Shown here piece after piece: positions 18,440-26,985 of a DNA stretch of 64,000 nt. Location: assembly GCF_013373795.3 (NCBI RefSeq), contig NZ_CP088022.1, forward strand, positions 4,526,001 to 4,590,000, read 5' to 3'. Below the pieces are notes generated by a model that did not search any database, was not told the origin of the DNA, and worked only from the letters and a program-made list of their open reading frames with translations. The position numbers were made by a program, and so were the translations under genes. The stretch comes from Bradyrhizobium quebecense. Its GTDB lineage: Bacteria; Pseudomonadota; Alphaproteobacteria; Rhizobiales; Xanthobacteraceae. Position 1 is the first letter of the stretch, and each line of letters starts with the position of its first letter.

Positions 18440-19666
18440 GCTCGCAGGCAGCCGCTTCAGCCCGCGCAGCACGAAGGTCGGCCGCCACTCCGGGTTTTCC
18501 GCGTCATCGAGCCGCAGATCGGGGATCCGGCGCAGCAGCGTCGAGATCGCGATCTCGGCCTCGATCCGCGCCAACTGGGCACCGAGGCAGAAATGGATGC
18601 CGCCGCCGAACGACAGCGGCTTCACGTTCGGCCGCTGGATGTCGAGCTTCTCGGGATGGTCGGGATAGACCGCCTCGTCGTGGTTGGCCGAGCCCAGCAG
18701 GCACAGCACGCTCTCCCCCTTCGGGATGCGCTTGCCGCCGAGATCCTCGATGTCTTCCAGCGCGACGCGGCCGGTCAGCTGCACCGAGGAATCGTAGCGC
18801 AGGAACTCCTCGATCGCATTGGTGATCAGCCCCGGATTGGCCTTCAGCAGCGCGAGCTGGTCCGGGTTGCGGTACAGCGCGAGCAGGCCGTTGCCGATCA
18901 GGTTCACGGTCGTCTCATGGCCGGCGCCGAACAGCAGGATGATGTTGGCGGTCAGTTCCTCGTTGGTCAGCTTCTGGCCGTTCTCCTCGGCCTGCACCAA
19001 TTGTGTGGTGAGGTCGTCGCCGGGCTGCTTGCGGCGCAGCTCGAACAGCTGGTGGAAATACATCGCGGCCATCGCGTTGCCGGCGTTGCCCTGCTTGATC
19101 TCCTCCGCCGTCAGCGGCACCGGCTCGAGCAGGCGGCCGCCGTCGCGCGAGCCGTTGTAGAAGGCATCGCGATGCTCCTCGGGGATGCCGAGCATGTCGC
19201 AGATGATCGTCACCGGCAGGCGGAATGCGAAATCCTCGATCAGGTCCATCTTTCCTTGCGGAATGATGCGGTCGAGCGTTTCGTCGACGACGTGCTGAAT
19301 CCGCGGGCGCATGTCCTCGACCCGGCGCGCGGTGAACGCCTTGACGACGAGGCCGCGCAGGCGGGTGTGGTCGGGCGGGTCCTGCTGCAGCATCCAGTGG
19401 CTCATGCTGCGGATGACCGGCTCCTCCATGATCTTGGGACCGTAGCGGCGGATCGAGCGCTCGACATAGTCCTTGCCGAACCGCTTGTCGCGCAGCACGA
19501 GGCTCGCCTCGGCGTGCCGGCTGGCGACGAAGGCGCCATGCACATTGACATGCATCGGATCGAGGCGGCGTAGCCGCTCATAATACGGATAGGGATTGCG
19601 AATGAATTCGGGCGCCAGTGGATTGAAAAGCGGCTCGCCGCTGGCCGGCTGAACTTGCTCGTTCAT
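18434..19666 (-). CDS. cytochrome P450
   Basis: The 410-residue soluble P450 (class I bacterial type, CYP family not assignable) is a heme monooxygenase. The heme-ligand cysteine is Cys360 in FGGGIHFCLGAQLA. The I-helix oxygen-activation motif is FGAGHETT and the ExxR motif is EEFLRY. No fused reductase or ferredoxin gene is next to it, so it must use redox partners encoded elsewhere. A GAGGT site precedes the ATG. It is divergent from a TetR gene, and a perfect palindrome lies between them, so it is probably under TetR control. The substrate is unknown. Confidence 0.94.
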   Translation of the reverse strand: MNEQVQPASGEPLFNPLAPEFIRNPYPYYERLRRLDPMHVNVHGAFVASRHAEASLVLRDKRFGKDYVERSIRRYGPKIMEEPVIRSMSHWMLQQDPPDHTRLRGLVVKAFTARRVEDMRPRIQHVVDETLDRIIPQGKMDLIEDFAFRLPVTIICDMLGIPEEHRDAFYNGSRDGGRLLEPVPLTAEEIKQGNAGNAMAAMYFHQLFELRRKQPGDDLTTQLVQAEENGQKLTNEELTANIILLFGAGHETTVNLIGNGLLALYRNPDQLALLKANPGLITNAIEEFLRYDSSVQLTGRVALEDIEDLGGKRIPKGESVLCLLGSANHDEAVYPDHPEKLDIQRPNVKPLSFGGGIHFCLGAQLARIEAEIAISTLLRRIPDLRLDDAENPEWRPTFVLRGLKRLPASW

Positions 19667-19784
19667 GGTGACCTCGTTCGTGCGCTACGCCGGTGCCTGC
19701 ACTCTGGCGCGCCTTGGTGTCATCCTCAAGACCGCACCAACACGGGTGCGGCCATTCTGGTTATAGCAACTCTTGTCTTGATCA

Positions 19785-19820
19785 AATGCAACTCGATACA
19801 CTCTTGTATCGAGTTGCATT
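19785..19820. promoter_or_regulatory. 36-bp perfect palindromic operator, P450/TetR intergenic region
   Basis: AATGCAACTCGATACA, a CTCT spacer and TGTATCGAGTTGCATT form a perfect 16-bp inverted repeat. It ends 18 bases before the tetR start and 118 bases before the P450 start. Its length matches QacR-like double-dimer TetR operators. Autoregulation and control of the P450 are inferred from position. Confidence 0.8.
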
Positions 19821-19838
19821 GTGCCCTAAACTGCAGCG

Positions 19839-20450
19839 ATGTCAAGGGTTCGAACCAGACCGACACGGGACGACACCTGCGAGAAGCTGTTCGAGGCGGC
19901 GGCGCGGGTGTTCGAGGAACAGGGAATCGGCGGCGCCAGCATCGAGGCGATCGCGGCTGCGGCGGGTTTCACCCGCGGCGCCTTCTACTCGAACTTCAAG
20001 AGCAAGGACGAGCTGATCTTCGCGATGCTCGAGGATCACGTCGAGCAATCGATCCGGCGCAATCTCGATTTGCTCACCAAGCACACGGACCTGGCCGACT
20101 TCCTGGAGGCATTGCGCACCGTGGACCGCAGCCGGCAGGATCCGCTCGGCCGCTCGCCTCTCCTGCATATGGAGATGATCCTGTTCGTGGCGCGCGCAGA
20201 GAAGCGCAGGCCCGAACTCGCCAAACGCCTGCGCGCGCGGCGCAAGCTGATCGCCGACATCGTCGAGACCGCGCAGAAGAATAGCGGAAGGAACGCCAGA
20301 CTCAATCCGGACTGGACCGGCGCGATCGTGCTGGCGCTGGAAGATGGTTTCCGCCTGCACCGTCTGATCGATCCGGAGACCACCCCCGCCGACAGTTGCC
20401 TGCGCGCGATCACCGACCTGCAGCGGGCAATCGGCGTTTCATCCGCCTGA
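19839..20450 (+). CDS. TetR family transcriptional regulator
   Basis: The 203-residue protein has the TetR DNA-binding domain at about 10-57, with the helix-turn-helix GASIEAIAAAAGFTRGAFYSNFKSKDEL. The all-helical ligand domain follows and is not specific to a known effector. It is divergent from the P450 and ends 4 bases before the end of a convergent MFS gene. There is no clear ribosome binding site in front of the ATG, so the transcript may be leaderless or weakly translated. It probably represses itself and the P450 through the palindrome 18 bases upstream. Confidence 0.92.
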   Translation: MSRVRTRPTRDDTCEKLFEAAARVFEEQGIGGASIEAIAAAAGFTRGAFYSNFKSKDELIFAMLEDHVEQSIRRNLDLLTKHTDLADFLEALRTVDRSRQDPLGRSPLLHMEMILFVARAEKRRPELAKRLRARRKLIADIVETAQKNSGRNARLNPDWTGAIVLALEDGFRLHRLIDPETTPADSCLRAITDLQRAIGVSSA

Positions 20451-20454
20451 TGTG

Positions 20455-21747
20455 TCAGGCCGCGCTGGCGGCCTTGTGCATCTGGCCGGCGACGGCACGG
20501 ACCTTGCGCGGCGAAGCCTGCCAGATCGCGAATGCCGACAGCAGGCTGACGGCGATGCCGAGCAGGAACGCGCTGGTATAGCTGCCCGAGAGATCGTAGA
20601 GCTGGCCCGTGATCCAGGGACCGGCGGCTCCGCCCGCGAGTGCGGCCAGCATCACGGTGCCGAAAATGCTGCCGTATTGCTTGCCCTGGAAGATCTCGAG
20701 CACCACCGGTCCCATCACGGATGTCAGGCCATAGCCGAGCGCGCCCTGGGTGAAGACCATGAGATAGATCAGTGCCATGCTCGGCCAGTATTTCAAGGCG
20801 GCGAGCGCGGCAAAGCAGATCACGAAGCCCAAGCACGAGATCGCCCACACCCATTCCCGGCCGATGCGATCGGAGAGATGCCCGAGCCAGATCTGGCCGG
20901 GAATGCCGAGCAGGCTGACGACGCCAAGCGCCCAGACGCCGACGTTGGAGCTGAAGCCGATATCGAGCAGGAATTTGGTCTGGTGCACCTGCACCGCATA
21001 CCAGATGTACAAGCCGCAGAAATAGCCGGTCGCGATCCACCAGAACCGCGCGGTGCGCAGCGCACGCGACAGCGTCCAGTCGGTGCCGGCCCATACCGGA
21101 TCGACAATGTTCGATGCCGGCTTCGCCGACGTCGTCGTCGGCGCCGCATCGCCATCCGGCTGCAGGCCGATGTCCTCCGGCCGCTTGTGCAGCAACAGGT
21201 TGATCGGCGCGAGCACGACCAGCACCACGATTCCCATCGCGGTGCAGGCGGTGCGCCAGCCGGTGTGCTCGATCATGTGCTGCACCCATGGCAGCAATGT
21301 CACCGAACCGATGCCGACGCCGGCGAAGGCAAGCCCGATTGCCAGCCCGCGGCGGCGGATGAACCAGTTCGGCACGAACAGCGATTGGCCGGAATAGCCG
21401 AGGCAGAAGCTGCCGGAACCAACCAGCACGCCGATGGTGAGATAGAGATGCCAGGGCTGCGTGGTCAGCGGCGCCAGCAGCAGGCCGGAGCCCATCAAGA
21501 GCACACCAAGCTCCATCACCGCGCGCGGACCGCTGCGATCCATCAGCCGGCCGATCAGCGGGCTCGCGATCGCGGAAGCGACAAAGCCGAACGAGAATGC
21601 GCCCGCGGTAACGCCGCGCTCCCAGCCGAATTCAGAGATGATCGGTGGATAGAACAGCGAGAATGCCGTCCGTGCGTTGACGCCGATCGCCATGGTGACG
21701 AAGGTCACCGCGACGATGACCCAGCCGTAGAAGAAGGGAAGTCGCAT
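20455..21747 (-). CDS. MFS transporter, monocarboxylate/oxalate:formate-like
   Basis: The 430-residue protein has twelve predicted membrane helices with a central loop near 190-215. It starts with FFYGWVIVAVTFVTMAIGVN, typical of the OFA/MCT branch of the major facilitator superfamily, and has the loop 2-3 motif IGRLMDRSGPRAV. The substrate is probably a small organic acid, but this is family inference. I start at 21747, where the conserved FYGW region begins; the upstream open frame is unrelated. It faces the TetR gene tail to tail. A decayed partial copy of its 5' end lies upstream at 21980-22197. Confidence 0.9.
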   Translation of the reverse strand: MRLPFFYGWVIVAVTFVTMAIGVNARTAFSLFYPPIISEFGWERGVTAGAFSFGFVASAIASPLIGRLMDRSGPRAVMELGVLLMGSGLLLAPLTTQPWHLYLTIGVLVGSGSFCLGYSGQSLFVPNWFIRRRGLAIGLAFAGVGIGSVTLLPWVQHMIEHTGWRTACTAMGIVVLVVLAPINLLLHKRPEDIGLQPDGDAAPTTTSAKPASNIVDPVWAGTDWTLSRALRTARFWWIATGYFCGLYIWYAVQVHQTKFLLDIGFSSNVGVWALGVVSLLGIPGQIWLGHLSDRIGREWVWAISCLGFVICFAALAALKYWPSMALIYLMVFTQGALGYGLTSVMGPVVLEIFQGKQYGSIFGTVMLAALAGGAAGPWITGQLYDLSGSYTSAFLLGIAVSLLSAFAIWQASPRKVRAVAGQMHKAASAA

Positions 21748-21979
21748 GGGGGTCTTCGTTGCCAGGGTTGGAGGACGAATACCTGTTTCAGGCCGCGCCC
21801 GCTGACGGTCAAGTCCCATCGACCGGCGAGGTGGCTTCAAGGGCGGGTATTCCACCGGCCCGCGTCAATTCGCTCAATCAACAGCCCAAATTGTGTGAAG
21901 CAATTCATAGACAATCAGGCCTGGCGCGGCAGACTTGCGCGCGATGTCAACCACCCCGGCCGTGTCAGTGACCTTCTGT

Positions 21980-22197
21980 TCTGCGGGACTTCCGAGTACG
22001 CTCCATCGGACGACTGGCAGCACCGGATACGATGATGGCGATCGCTCTAGCGGTAACGCCGCGCTCCCGGCTAATCTCGCCCGTGATCGCCGGGAAGAAA
22101 GGAGAACACCGCTCCCGCGTTGACGCAGATCAATGGAGACGAGTTTCGCCGCCGCGATGATCCAGCCATGAAGCCAAGGGACGCATTTGCGTTGCAT
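21980..22197 (-). pseudogene. decayed fragment of an MFS transporter 5' end
   Basis: Read on the minus strand, the fragment gives WLHGWIIAAAKLVSID in one frame, then after a frameshift NAGAVFSFLPAITGEISRER and GVTARAI in another. These align with FFYGWVIVAVTFVTMAI, NARTAFSLFYPPIISEFGWER and GVTAGAF of the intact transporter at 20455-21747. The DNA also matches directly, for example GCGGTAACGCCGCGCTCC. It is a partial tandem copy or the remnant of a related neighbour gene, and it cannot encode a protein. Confidence 0.75.
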
Positions 22198-22446
22198 GTT
22201 CAAGGCGCGAATGCCTGCCTGGTCCGCACCGTATCCACCCATCGGGCGGATCACGATTGCGCGCCCACGGACGCCCCCCTCAAAGGTTGCAAACATCATA
22301 CTGTACCAGCGCACTTGGCTGGCACACCCTGCCGGATCAAGCCTTCCTTTATGATCTTGATGAAGATATTCTTTTTGCGTTGGTGTCCCGTACTTTGTGC
22401 CAGATTTTAGTCGCGTATCAGTAAATTTTGCAGAAGTATCAATAGT
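22198..22446. other. intergenic stretch before the cyclase gene
   Basis: This stretch holds no gene that I can support. It should contain the promoter of the cyclase gene at 22447; it becomes AT-richer over the last 80 bases. I cannot point to clear -35 and -10 boxes. Confidence 0.4.
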
Positions 22447-24219
22447 ATGATGACCCCATCGATCCCGGAAGTTCGCCGACGTCTTGCGGCAATCCTTGCG
22501 GCAGACGTAGTCGGGTATACGCGCCTGATGGAGGCGCACGAGGAAAACACCCATACCCGGCTGATGCGATTGCGCTCGGAAGTCCTCGACCCGGGTGTTT
22601 CGGCGCAAAACGGTAGGATCATCAAGAATACCGGCGACGGCTTCCTTGCAACCTTCGATACCGCGCGCGACGCGACGCGGTGTGCCCTCTCGCTGCAGGA
22701 AGCTCTGGCCGTGAATACAGCCGGGATGCCCGCTGACGAGCGCATCAGCTTTCGCATCGGGCTGAATGCCGCGGATATCATCGTTGAAAAAGATGACGTC
22801 TATGGCGAGGGCGTGAACATCGCGGCGCGCCTTCAGAGCTATGCACAAGCGGGCGGCGTCGTGGTTTCGGGCGCCGTTGCGGAGCAGATCGGCCAGGACC
22901 TGGACGTCAGCGTGATTGATCTTGGCGATCTGCATCTTCGCAATATGGGTCGGCCTGTCCGCGTGTATGCGCTCCACCGACCCATGCAGCCCGCGAAGCT
23001 GGTTGGCGAAGCCCCGATGGGCTCGGAACCTCGCCCCTCGATTGCTGTTCTGCCGTTCCGCATGAACCTGGCCACCCCGGAAGAGGGGTATTTCGCCGAT
23101 GGTGTTGTCGACGACATCATTCGCGGCCTTGCCGGGCTCAAGGAGCTTTTCGTCGTATCACGCGGGTCCAGCCTTGGCTTTAGCGGCCGCAATATTGACG
23201 TCCGCGAGATCGGGCGCCGGCTCGGGGTTCGCTATGTCCTCTATGGAGGGATTCAGAGGACGATGACCTCGGTCCGTATCGTGACCGAGCTCAGCGACGC
23301 CGAGTCGGGCGAAGTCATTCGTTCGGACTTGCACGAAGGCGACCTTCGCGAACTCTTTGAGCTTCAGGATCGGATCGCCATCAATGTTGTAAGACAAATC
23401 GCGCCGCAGGTTCGCGAGCGTGAGCTGATGCGATCGATGCGCAAACATCCGCAGAACCTGACCGCCTACGATCTCGTGTTGCAGGCGCTCGATTTGTTGT
23501 ACCGGATGGACTACGATTCCTTTTCCAAGGCGCGGGGCCTGCTCGAGCAAGCCATTTCATACGACCCTAATTTTGCGTTGGCCTATTCCTACGTCGCGCT
23601 GTGGTATGTGTTCCGGATCGGGGAAATGGGATCGCCGGATCCCGAGGGTGATGTCGTCGCCGGTGCGCGATATGCCAAGGAGGCTATCGAACGAGGCGGT
23701 GACGACGCATTCGCGTTGGCGGTGTATGGTCACGTCCAGTCATTTTTGCTGCATGACTTTCAAAGCGCAAGGATCGCCCTCGACCGCGCAATTGCCGCCG
23801 GCCCGAGTTCAGCCATGGCCTGGACCATGGCGAGCGCAACATCCGGCTTTCTTGGTGATGGCCCTGCCGCCCTGCGCCAAGGTGAGCAGGGCGTCCGGCT
23901 CTCGCCGCTCGACGCGCGCTCGTTCTGGCACGAGGGCTTGTTCGCCCAAGCTCACTACGTGAACGGCGACTATGAGCAGGCATTGGAGTGGGTACGTGGC
24001 GCACTGAATCGCAACGGACTTATTCGCTTCAATCATCGCCTGCTCATCGTCACGCTCGGCGCCTTGGGCCGTCGTGAAGAAGCAGCGGAGGCGGCACGCC
24101 GCTACCTGGAAATTCAACCCGGATTCCGTATTTCGTCCTACGCGCCACGCTGCCCGTTTCGTGGCGAGGCGTTGGAGACCTGGCTCGGCCACCTGCGATC
24201 GGCGGGGCTTCCTGATTGA
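22447..24219 (+). CDS. class III nucleotide cyclase with TolB-like and TPR domains
   Basis: The 590-residue cytosolic protein probably makes cAMP. Its cyclase domain (about 12-175) has both metal-binding aspartates, Asp20 (LAADVVGYT) and Asp64 (NTGDGFLATF), and the VYGEGVNIAARLQ region. A second domain starts at about 195 with SIAVLPFRMN and includes YFADGVVDDII, the TolB-like domain common in rhizobial cyclases. Tetratricopeptide-like helices fill about 360-560. There is no membrane segment. It precedes the PAP2 and G1 peptidase genes by 43 bases on the same strand. Rhizobia carry many such paralogues whose signals are unknown. Confidence 0.9.
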   Translation: MMTPSIPEVRRRLAAILAADVVGYTRLMEAHEENTHTRLMRLRSEVLDPGVSAQNGRIIKNTGDGFLATFDTARDATRCALSLQEALAVNTAGMPADERISFRIGLNAADIIVEKDDVYGEGVNIAARLQSYAQAGGVVVSGAVAEQIGQDLDVSVIDLGDLHLRNMGRPVRVYALHRPMQPAKLVGEAPMGSEPRPSIAVLPFRMNLATPEEGYFADGVVDDIIRGLAGLKELFVVSRGSSLGFSGRNIDVREIGRRLGVRYVLYGGIQRTMTSVRIVTELSDAESGEVIRSDLHEGDLRELFELQDRIAINVVRQIAPQVRERELMRSMRKHPQNLTAYDLVLQALDLLYRMDYDSFSKARGLLEQAISYDPNFALAYSYVALWYVFRIGEMGSPDPEGDVVAGARYAKEAIERGGDDAFALAVYGHVQSFLLHDFQSARIALDRAIAAGPSSAMAWTMASATSGFLGDGPAALRQGEQGVRLSPLDARSFWHEGLFAQAHYVNGDYEQALEWVRGALNRNGLIRFNHRLLIVTLGALGRREEAAEAARRYLEIQPGFRISSYAPRCPFRGEALETWLGHLRSAGLPD

Positions 24220-24262
24220 CTGGTATTGCTGACGACAACTGCCGAACAAGGGAGAGACGTCA

Positions 24263-25153
24263 ATGACAGGCAACACGGGTAACACGGGCAATACCGGAAA
24301 TACCGGAAACACCGGCAATACGGGAAACACCGGCAACGTCGGAGGGGGTGGCTGGTTTATTTCGGACCGCGTCGACTTGCCGTTCGTCACGCGGCTCGAC
24401 CCCTCCGGCACAAACGAGCTTGGCAGCCTACGGCGGACGCCGCCGGCGCATTTCGGCAGCCGACAATGGTCTGCAAACTGGTATGCGTGGCGTGTCCTGC
24501 ATCAGTTCATCGCCAACGCCCCCGGCTGGGCAGCGACCATCGATGCTGACGCCACCCTCACGCAGATTCGGAACGATCTGGTCGCCGACTATGCCGCCCA
24601 AATAGATAACCTTGTGCTCGCCGCGCGGGATGAGCGGCCGGATGCAATGGGCCTGATCCTCTCGCAGGACGTTGAATTTTTCACGGATTTCCTGGCGGTG
24701 CTGACCGCGAGGCCCGGCTCGCATACGCAAACCTGGCGCCTGTTGAATATCGCGAGTTTAATTGGGTCCTTTGCGGCATTGTATTTCAAGGACAGATACG
24801 ATTTGCCCCGGCCGTCGCAGATTTGCCCCGCATTGCTGCCGCCGATCCAGGTCCCCGGTCACTCATCCTGGCCAAGCGGACATTCTACCCAGGCGCATTT
24901 CATGAAGAACTGCATGCTCAGGGTGTTCGCCGCGACGGCGATGTCCGCGGCCGACCAGGCCGTATGGAAATCCGACCTGTCGATCCTGGCGGATTCGATC
25001 GCCCGAAACCGCGAGATTGCCGGCGTGCACTATCCGAAGGATTCAGAAGGCGGCGCCAGAATCGCCGATCTGCTAGACACCGTCATTCTGACGCCAGCCA
25101 TCGTGCCGATGTTTGACAGCGCCATCACGGCTGCCGCAGGCGAATGGCAATGA
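24263..25153 (+). CDS. PAP2/vanadium haloperoxidase-fold protein with TGN-repeat N-terminus
   Basis: The 296-residue protein has the three PAP2-superfamily motifs: KDRYDLPRP (176-184), PSGHSTQAH (204-212) and RNREIAGVHYPKD (248-260). These form the phosphate or vanadate site of acid phosphatases and haloperoxidases. The spacing and the lack of membrane helices fit the soluble haloperoxidase-like branch, so phosphatase versus peroxidase cannot be decided. Residues 2-25 are eight exact Thr-Gly-Asn units followed by VGGGGW. No signal peptide is present. An AAGGGAGA site precedes the ATG. Its stop overlaps the peptidase start in ATGA. Confidence 0.82.
   Translation: MTGNTGNTGNTGNTGNTGNTGNTGNVGGGGWFISDRVDLPFVTRLDPSGTNELGSLRRTPPAHFGSRQWSANWYAWRVLHQFIANAPGWAATIDADATLTQIRNDLVADYAAQIDNLVLAARDERPDAMGLILSQDVEFFTDFLAVLTARPGSHTQTWRLLNIASLIGSFAALYFKDRYDLPRPSQICPALLPPIQVPGHSSWPSGHSTQAHFMKNCMLRVFAATAMSAADQAVWKSDLSILADSIARNREIAGVHYPKDSEGGARIADLLDTVILTPAIVPMFDSAITAAAGEWQ
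24266..24337 (+). repeat. eight 9-bp coding repeats (Thr-Gly-Asn)
   Basis: Eight consecutive nine-base units encode TGN. They vary at synonymous third positions (ACA/ACG/ACC, GGC/GGT/GGA, AAC/AAT). The exact amino acid conservation despite silent change suggests selection on the peptide. Confidence 0.9.
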
Positions 25154-26190
25154 GCATACGGGACGGGCGGAGCCCCACATACGACATCGAAGGCCTGAAG
25201 AAGGTCATCAAGAATTCGACGACCAGCGTTCTTCCTCCCACCGGATTTCGCACCTTGGTCGCGTCGCAGGACGAGCTGAAGGCGCTCGGTTTTCCAAGAC
25301 GGCCGGACCCGGTGCTGCAGCCGGCCGAGTATTCATTCTGGCAGAAGATGTTTAGTCCGACAGTGGCGTTCGAGGCCTTCGATTTCCAAGTGCTCTCCCC
25401 TGTCACCGCAGGCCTCCGCCGATCTTTCGACCAATCGCCGCGGCGGGAAAGCAGCCTCAACTGGTCCGGTGCCTACATCACGCCGAGGGATGGAACCGTA
25501 TTCTCGTCGGTCTGGGGGAAGTTTCAGGTGCCGACACCCACCCGGCCGGCCAGCGGCCGGGCCAGCGAGACATATCACAGTTCGACGTGGATCGGCTTTG
25601 ATGGACAACGTCGGTACTACAGATCGACGCTCCCGCAAATCGGCACCGCGCAGAACATCGACCCTGCCGCGGGCGCGGGCGGCCCGACGACCTCGTTCTT
25701 CGCGTGGTGGCAATGGTGGGTAAGGGGCGATCCGGCCCAAGCGCATCCCATCACGCTCGTGTCGCCGAAGATTCATGCCGGCGATCTGATCATGTGCCTC
25801 ATGCAGGTAGCGCCGGATCGCACCGGGGTGTCGTTCGTGATCACGAACCTCACGACCAGCCGCTCCGTGCAGTTCTTTCAAACCGCGCCTCTGACACAGC
25901 TGGGGCAACCCTTCAAGATTCCCGGCGCAACGGCGGAATGGGTGATGGAGAGATCGGCTCTCCCGGGAAATCCAACCCCCCTGCAGCTCCCGGACTACGG
26001 CACGGTGGTCTTCCACGACTGCGGCGCGTCCGCAATCAACATGGATAGCGGAGCGATGGTGGAGCGCAATCTCTCCGGCGCGAAGCTCATCGACATGTAC
26101 GTCGTCGTGAAGGACACTCCGGAAAGGACCGAGAAGCCTTCCATTGCGAAGCCAATCGATTCGACGGAGTTCCTCACCTACTTCCGCTAG
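25150..26190 (+). CDS. G1 family glutamic peptidase (eqolisin-like)
   Basis: The 346-residue protein matches peptidase family G1, whose catalytic pair is a glutamine and a glutamate. The NWSGAYI motif is at 104-110. The glutamine lies in STLPQIGT (Gln163), after STWIGFDG. The glutamate lies in TAEWVMER (Glu263). The AWWQWW segment stands where fungal enzymes have AWYEWYP. G1 enzymes are acid proteases, known mainly from fungi. About 100 residues precede the catalytic fold and may be a propeptide, but no signal peptide is visible. The start overlaps the PAP2 stop (ATGA); an ATG two codons upstream is also possible. Confidence 0.8.
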   Translation: MSIRDGRSPTYDIEGLKKVIKNSTTSVLPPTGFRTLVASQDELKALGFPRRPDPVLQPAEYSFWQKMFSPTVAFEAFDFQVLSPVTAGLRRSFDQSPRRESSLNWSGAYITPRDGTVFSSVWGKFQVPTPTRPASGRASETYHSSTWIGFDGQRRYYRSTLPQIGTAQNIDPAAGAGGPTTSFFAWWQWWVRGDPAQAHPITLVSPKIHAGDLIMCLMQVAPDRTGVSFVITNLTTSRSVQFFQTAPLTQLGQPFKIPGATAEWVMERSALPGNPTPLQLPDYGTVVFHDCGASAINMDSGAMVERNLSGAKLIDMYVVVKDTPERTEKPSIAKPIDSTEFLTYFR

Positions 26191-26241
26191 CGAGCGTTCG
26201 CCCCTGCGGGACTCCGCGCCGAAGAAATTGGAGCGACGACC

Positions 26242-26985
26242 CTACGCCAACGCGTGGCTTTCATGGCCGAAGTAGGCGCGCTCGAGCCGGTGCGCGAGGT
26301 CGCTCTCGCCGGTCACAGCCTCCAGCGCGATCGTCCCCTGCACCAGCGCGTAGACCCGATCGGCGCACGCCAGCGCCTTCTCGAGCAGCTGCTCGACCAG
26401 CAGCACCGAGGTGCCCTGCTCGCGCAGCCGGCCGATGACGTTGAGGACGCGATCGACCAGCACCGGCGACAGTCCCGCGGAGGGCTCGTCGAGCATCAGC
26501 AGCCGCGGACGGCGGACCAGGCCCTGCGCCACCGTCAGCATCTGCTGCTGCCCGCCCGACAGCGCGCCGCCGCGCTCGTGCCGCTTCTCGGCGATCTCGG
26601 GAAAGAATGCCAGCGCCTCCTCGACGCGCACGGCGCGCTCGGCGCGCGGCAGGTCGTAGCCGGCGAGCAGCAGATTGTCGGTCACGGAGATCTGCGTGAA
26701 CACGCGATGCCCCTCGATCACGTGCACGAGCCCGGCACGCGCGGCCTCGCGCGGCGTGGCGTTGGTCATGTCGCGCCCGGCGAACCGCACTTGCCCGGCA
26801 TTGACGGGCAACAGACCCGACATCGCGCGCAGCAGCGTGGTCTTGCCGGCGCCGTTCGGACCGAGCAATGCGACGACCTCGCCGGCGGCGATCGTCAAGT
26901 CGAGGCCGTGCAGCACGCGGATCTTGCCGTAGCCGGACTCCAGCGCGCGCACGTCAAGCAGAGGTTCAGCCGCCGAGGTAAGCAC
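26242..26985 (-). CDS. livF: branched-chain amino acid-type ABC transporter ATPase LivF
   Basis: The 247-residue ATPase has Walker [10 protein letters not shown], signature LSGGQQQML and Walker B RLLMLDEPSAGL, with the EGHRVFTQISVTDNL segment typical of LivF. It energises uptake with LivG in the HAAT family, which imports branched-chain amino acids, amides or aromatic acids. The start is GTG at 26985 with a near-perfect AAGGAGGT site. It overlaps the upstream permease-ATPase gene by 20 bases and is the last gene of livK-H-MG-F. Confidence 0.93.
   Translation of the reverse strand: MLTSAAEPLLDVRALESGYGKIRVLHGLDLTIAAGEVVALLGPNGAGKTTLLRAMSGLLPVNAGQVRFAGRDMTNATPREAARAGLVHVIEGHRVFTQISVTDNLLLAGYDLPRAERAVRVEEALAFFPEIAEKRHERGGALSGGQQQMLTVAQGLVRRPRLLMLDEPSAGLSPVLVDRVLNVIGRLREQGTSVLLVEQLLEKALACADRVYALVQGTIALEAVTGESDLAHRLERAYFGHESHALA

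Noticed and set aside
21874..22977. 367-codon minus-strand frame upstream of the MFS gene
   Set aside because: Half of it is antisense to the cyclase domain at 22447, and the other half runs through the MFS fragment in mixed frames. It has no motif of its own.
24266..24337. Repeats as a CRISPR array
   Set aside because: The units are 9 bases, contiguous and in frame inside a gene; there are no spacers and no cas genes.
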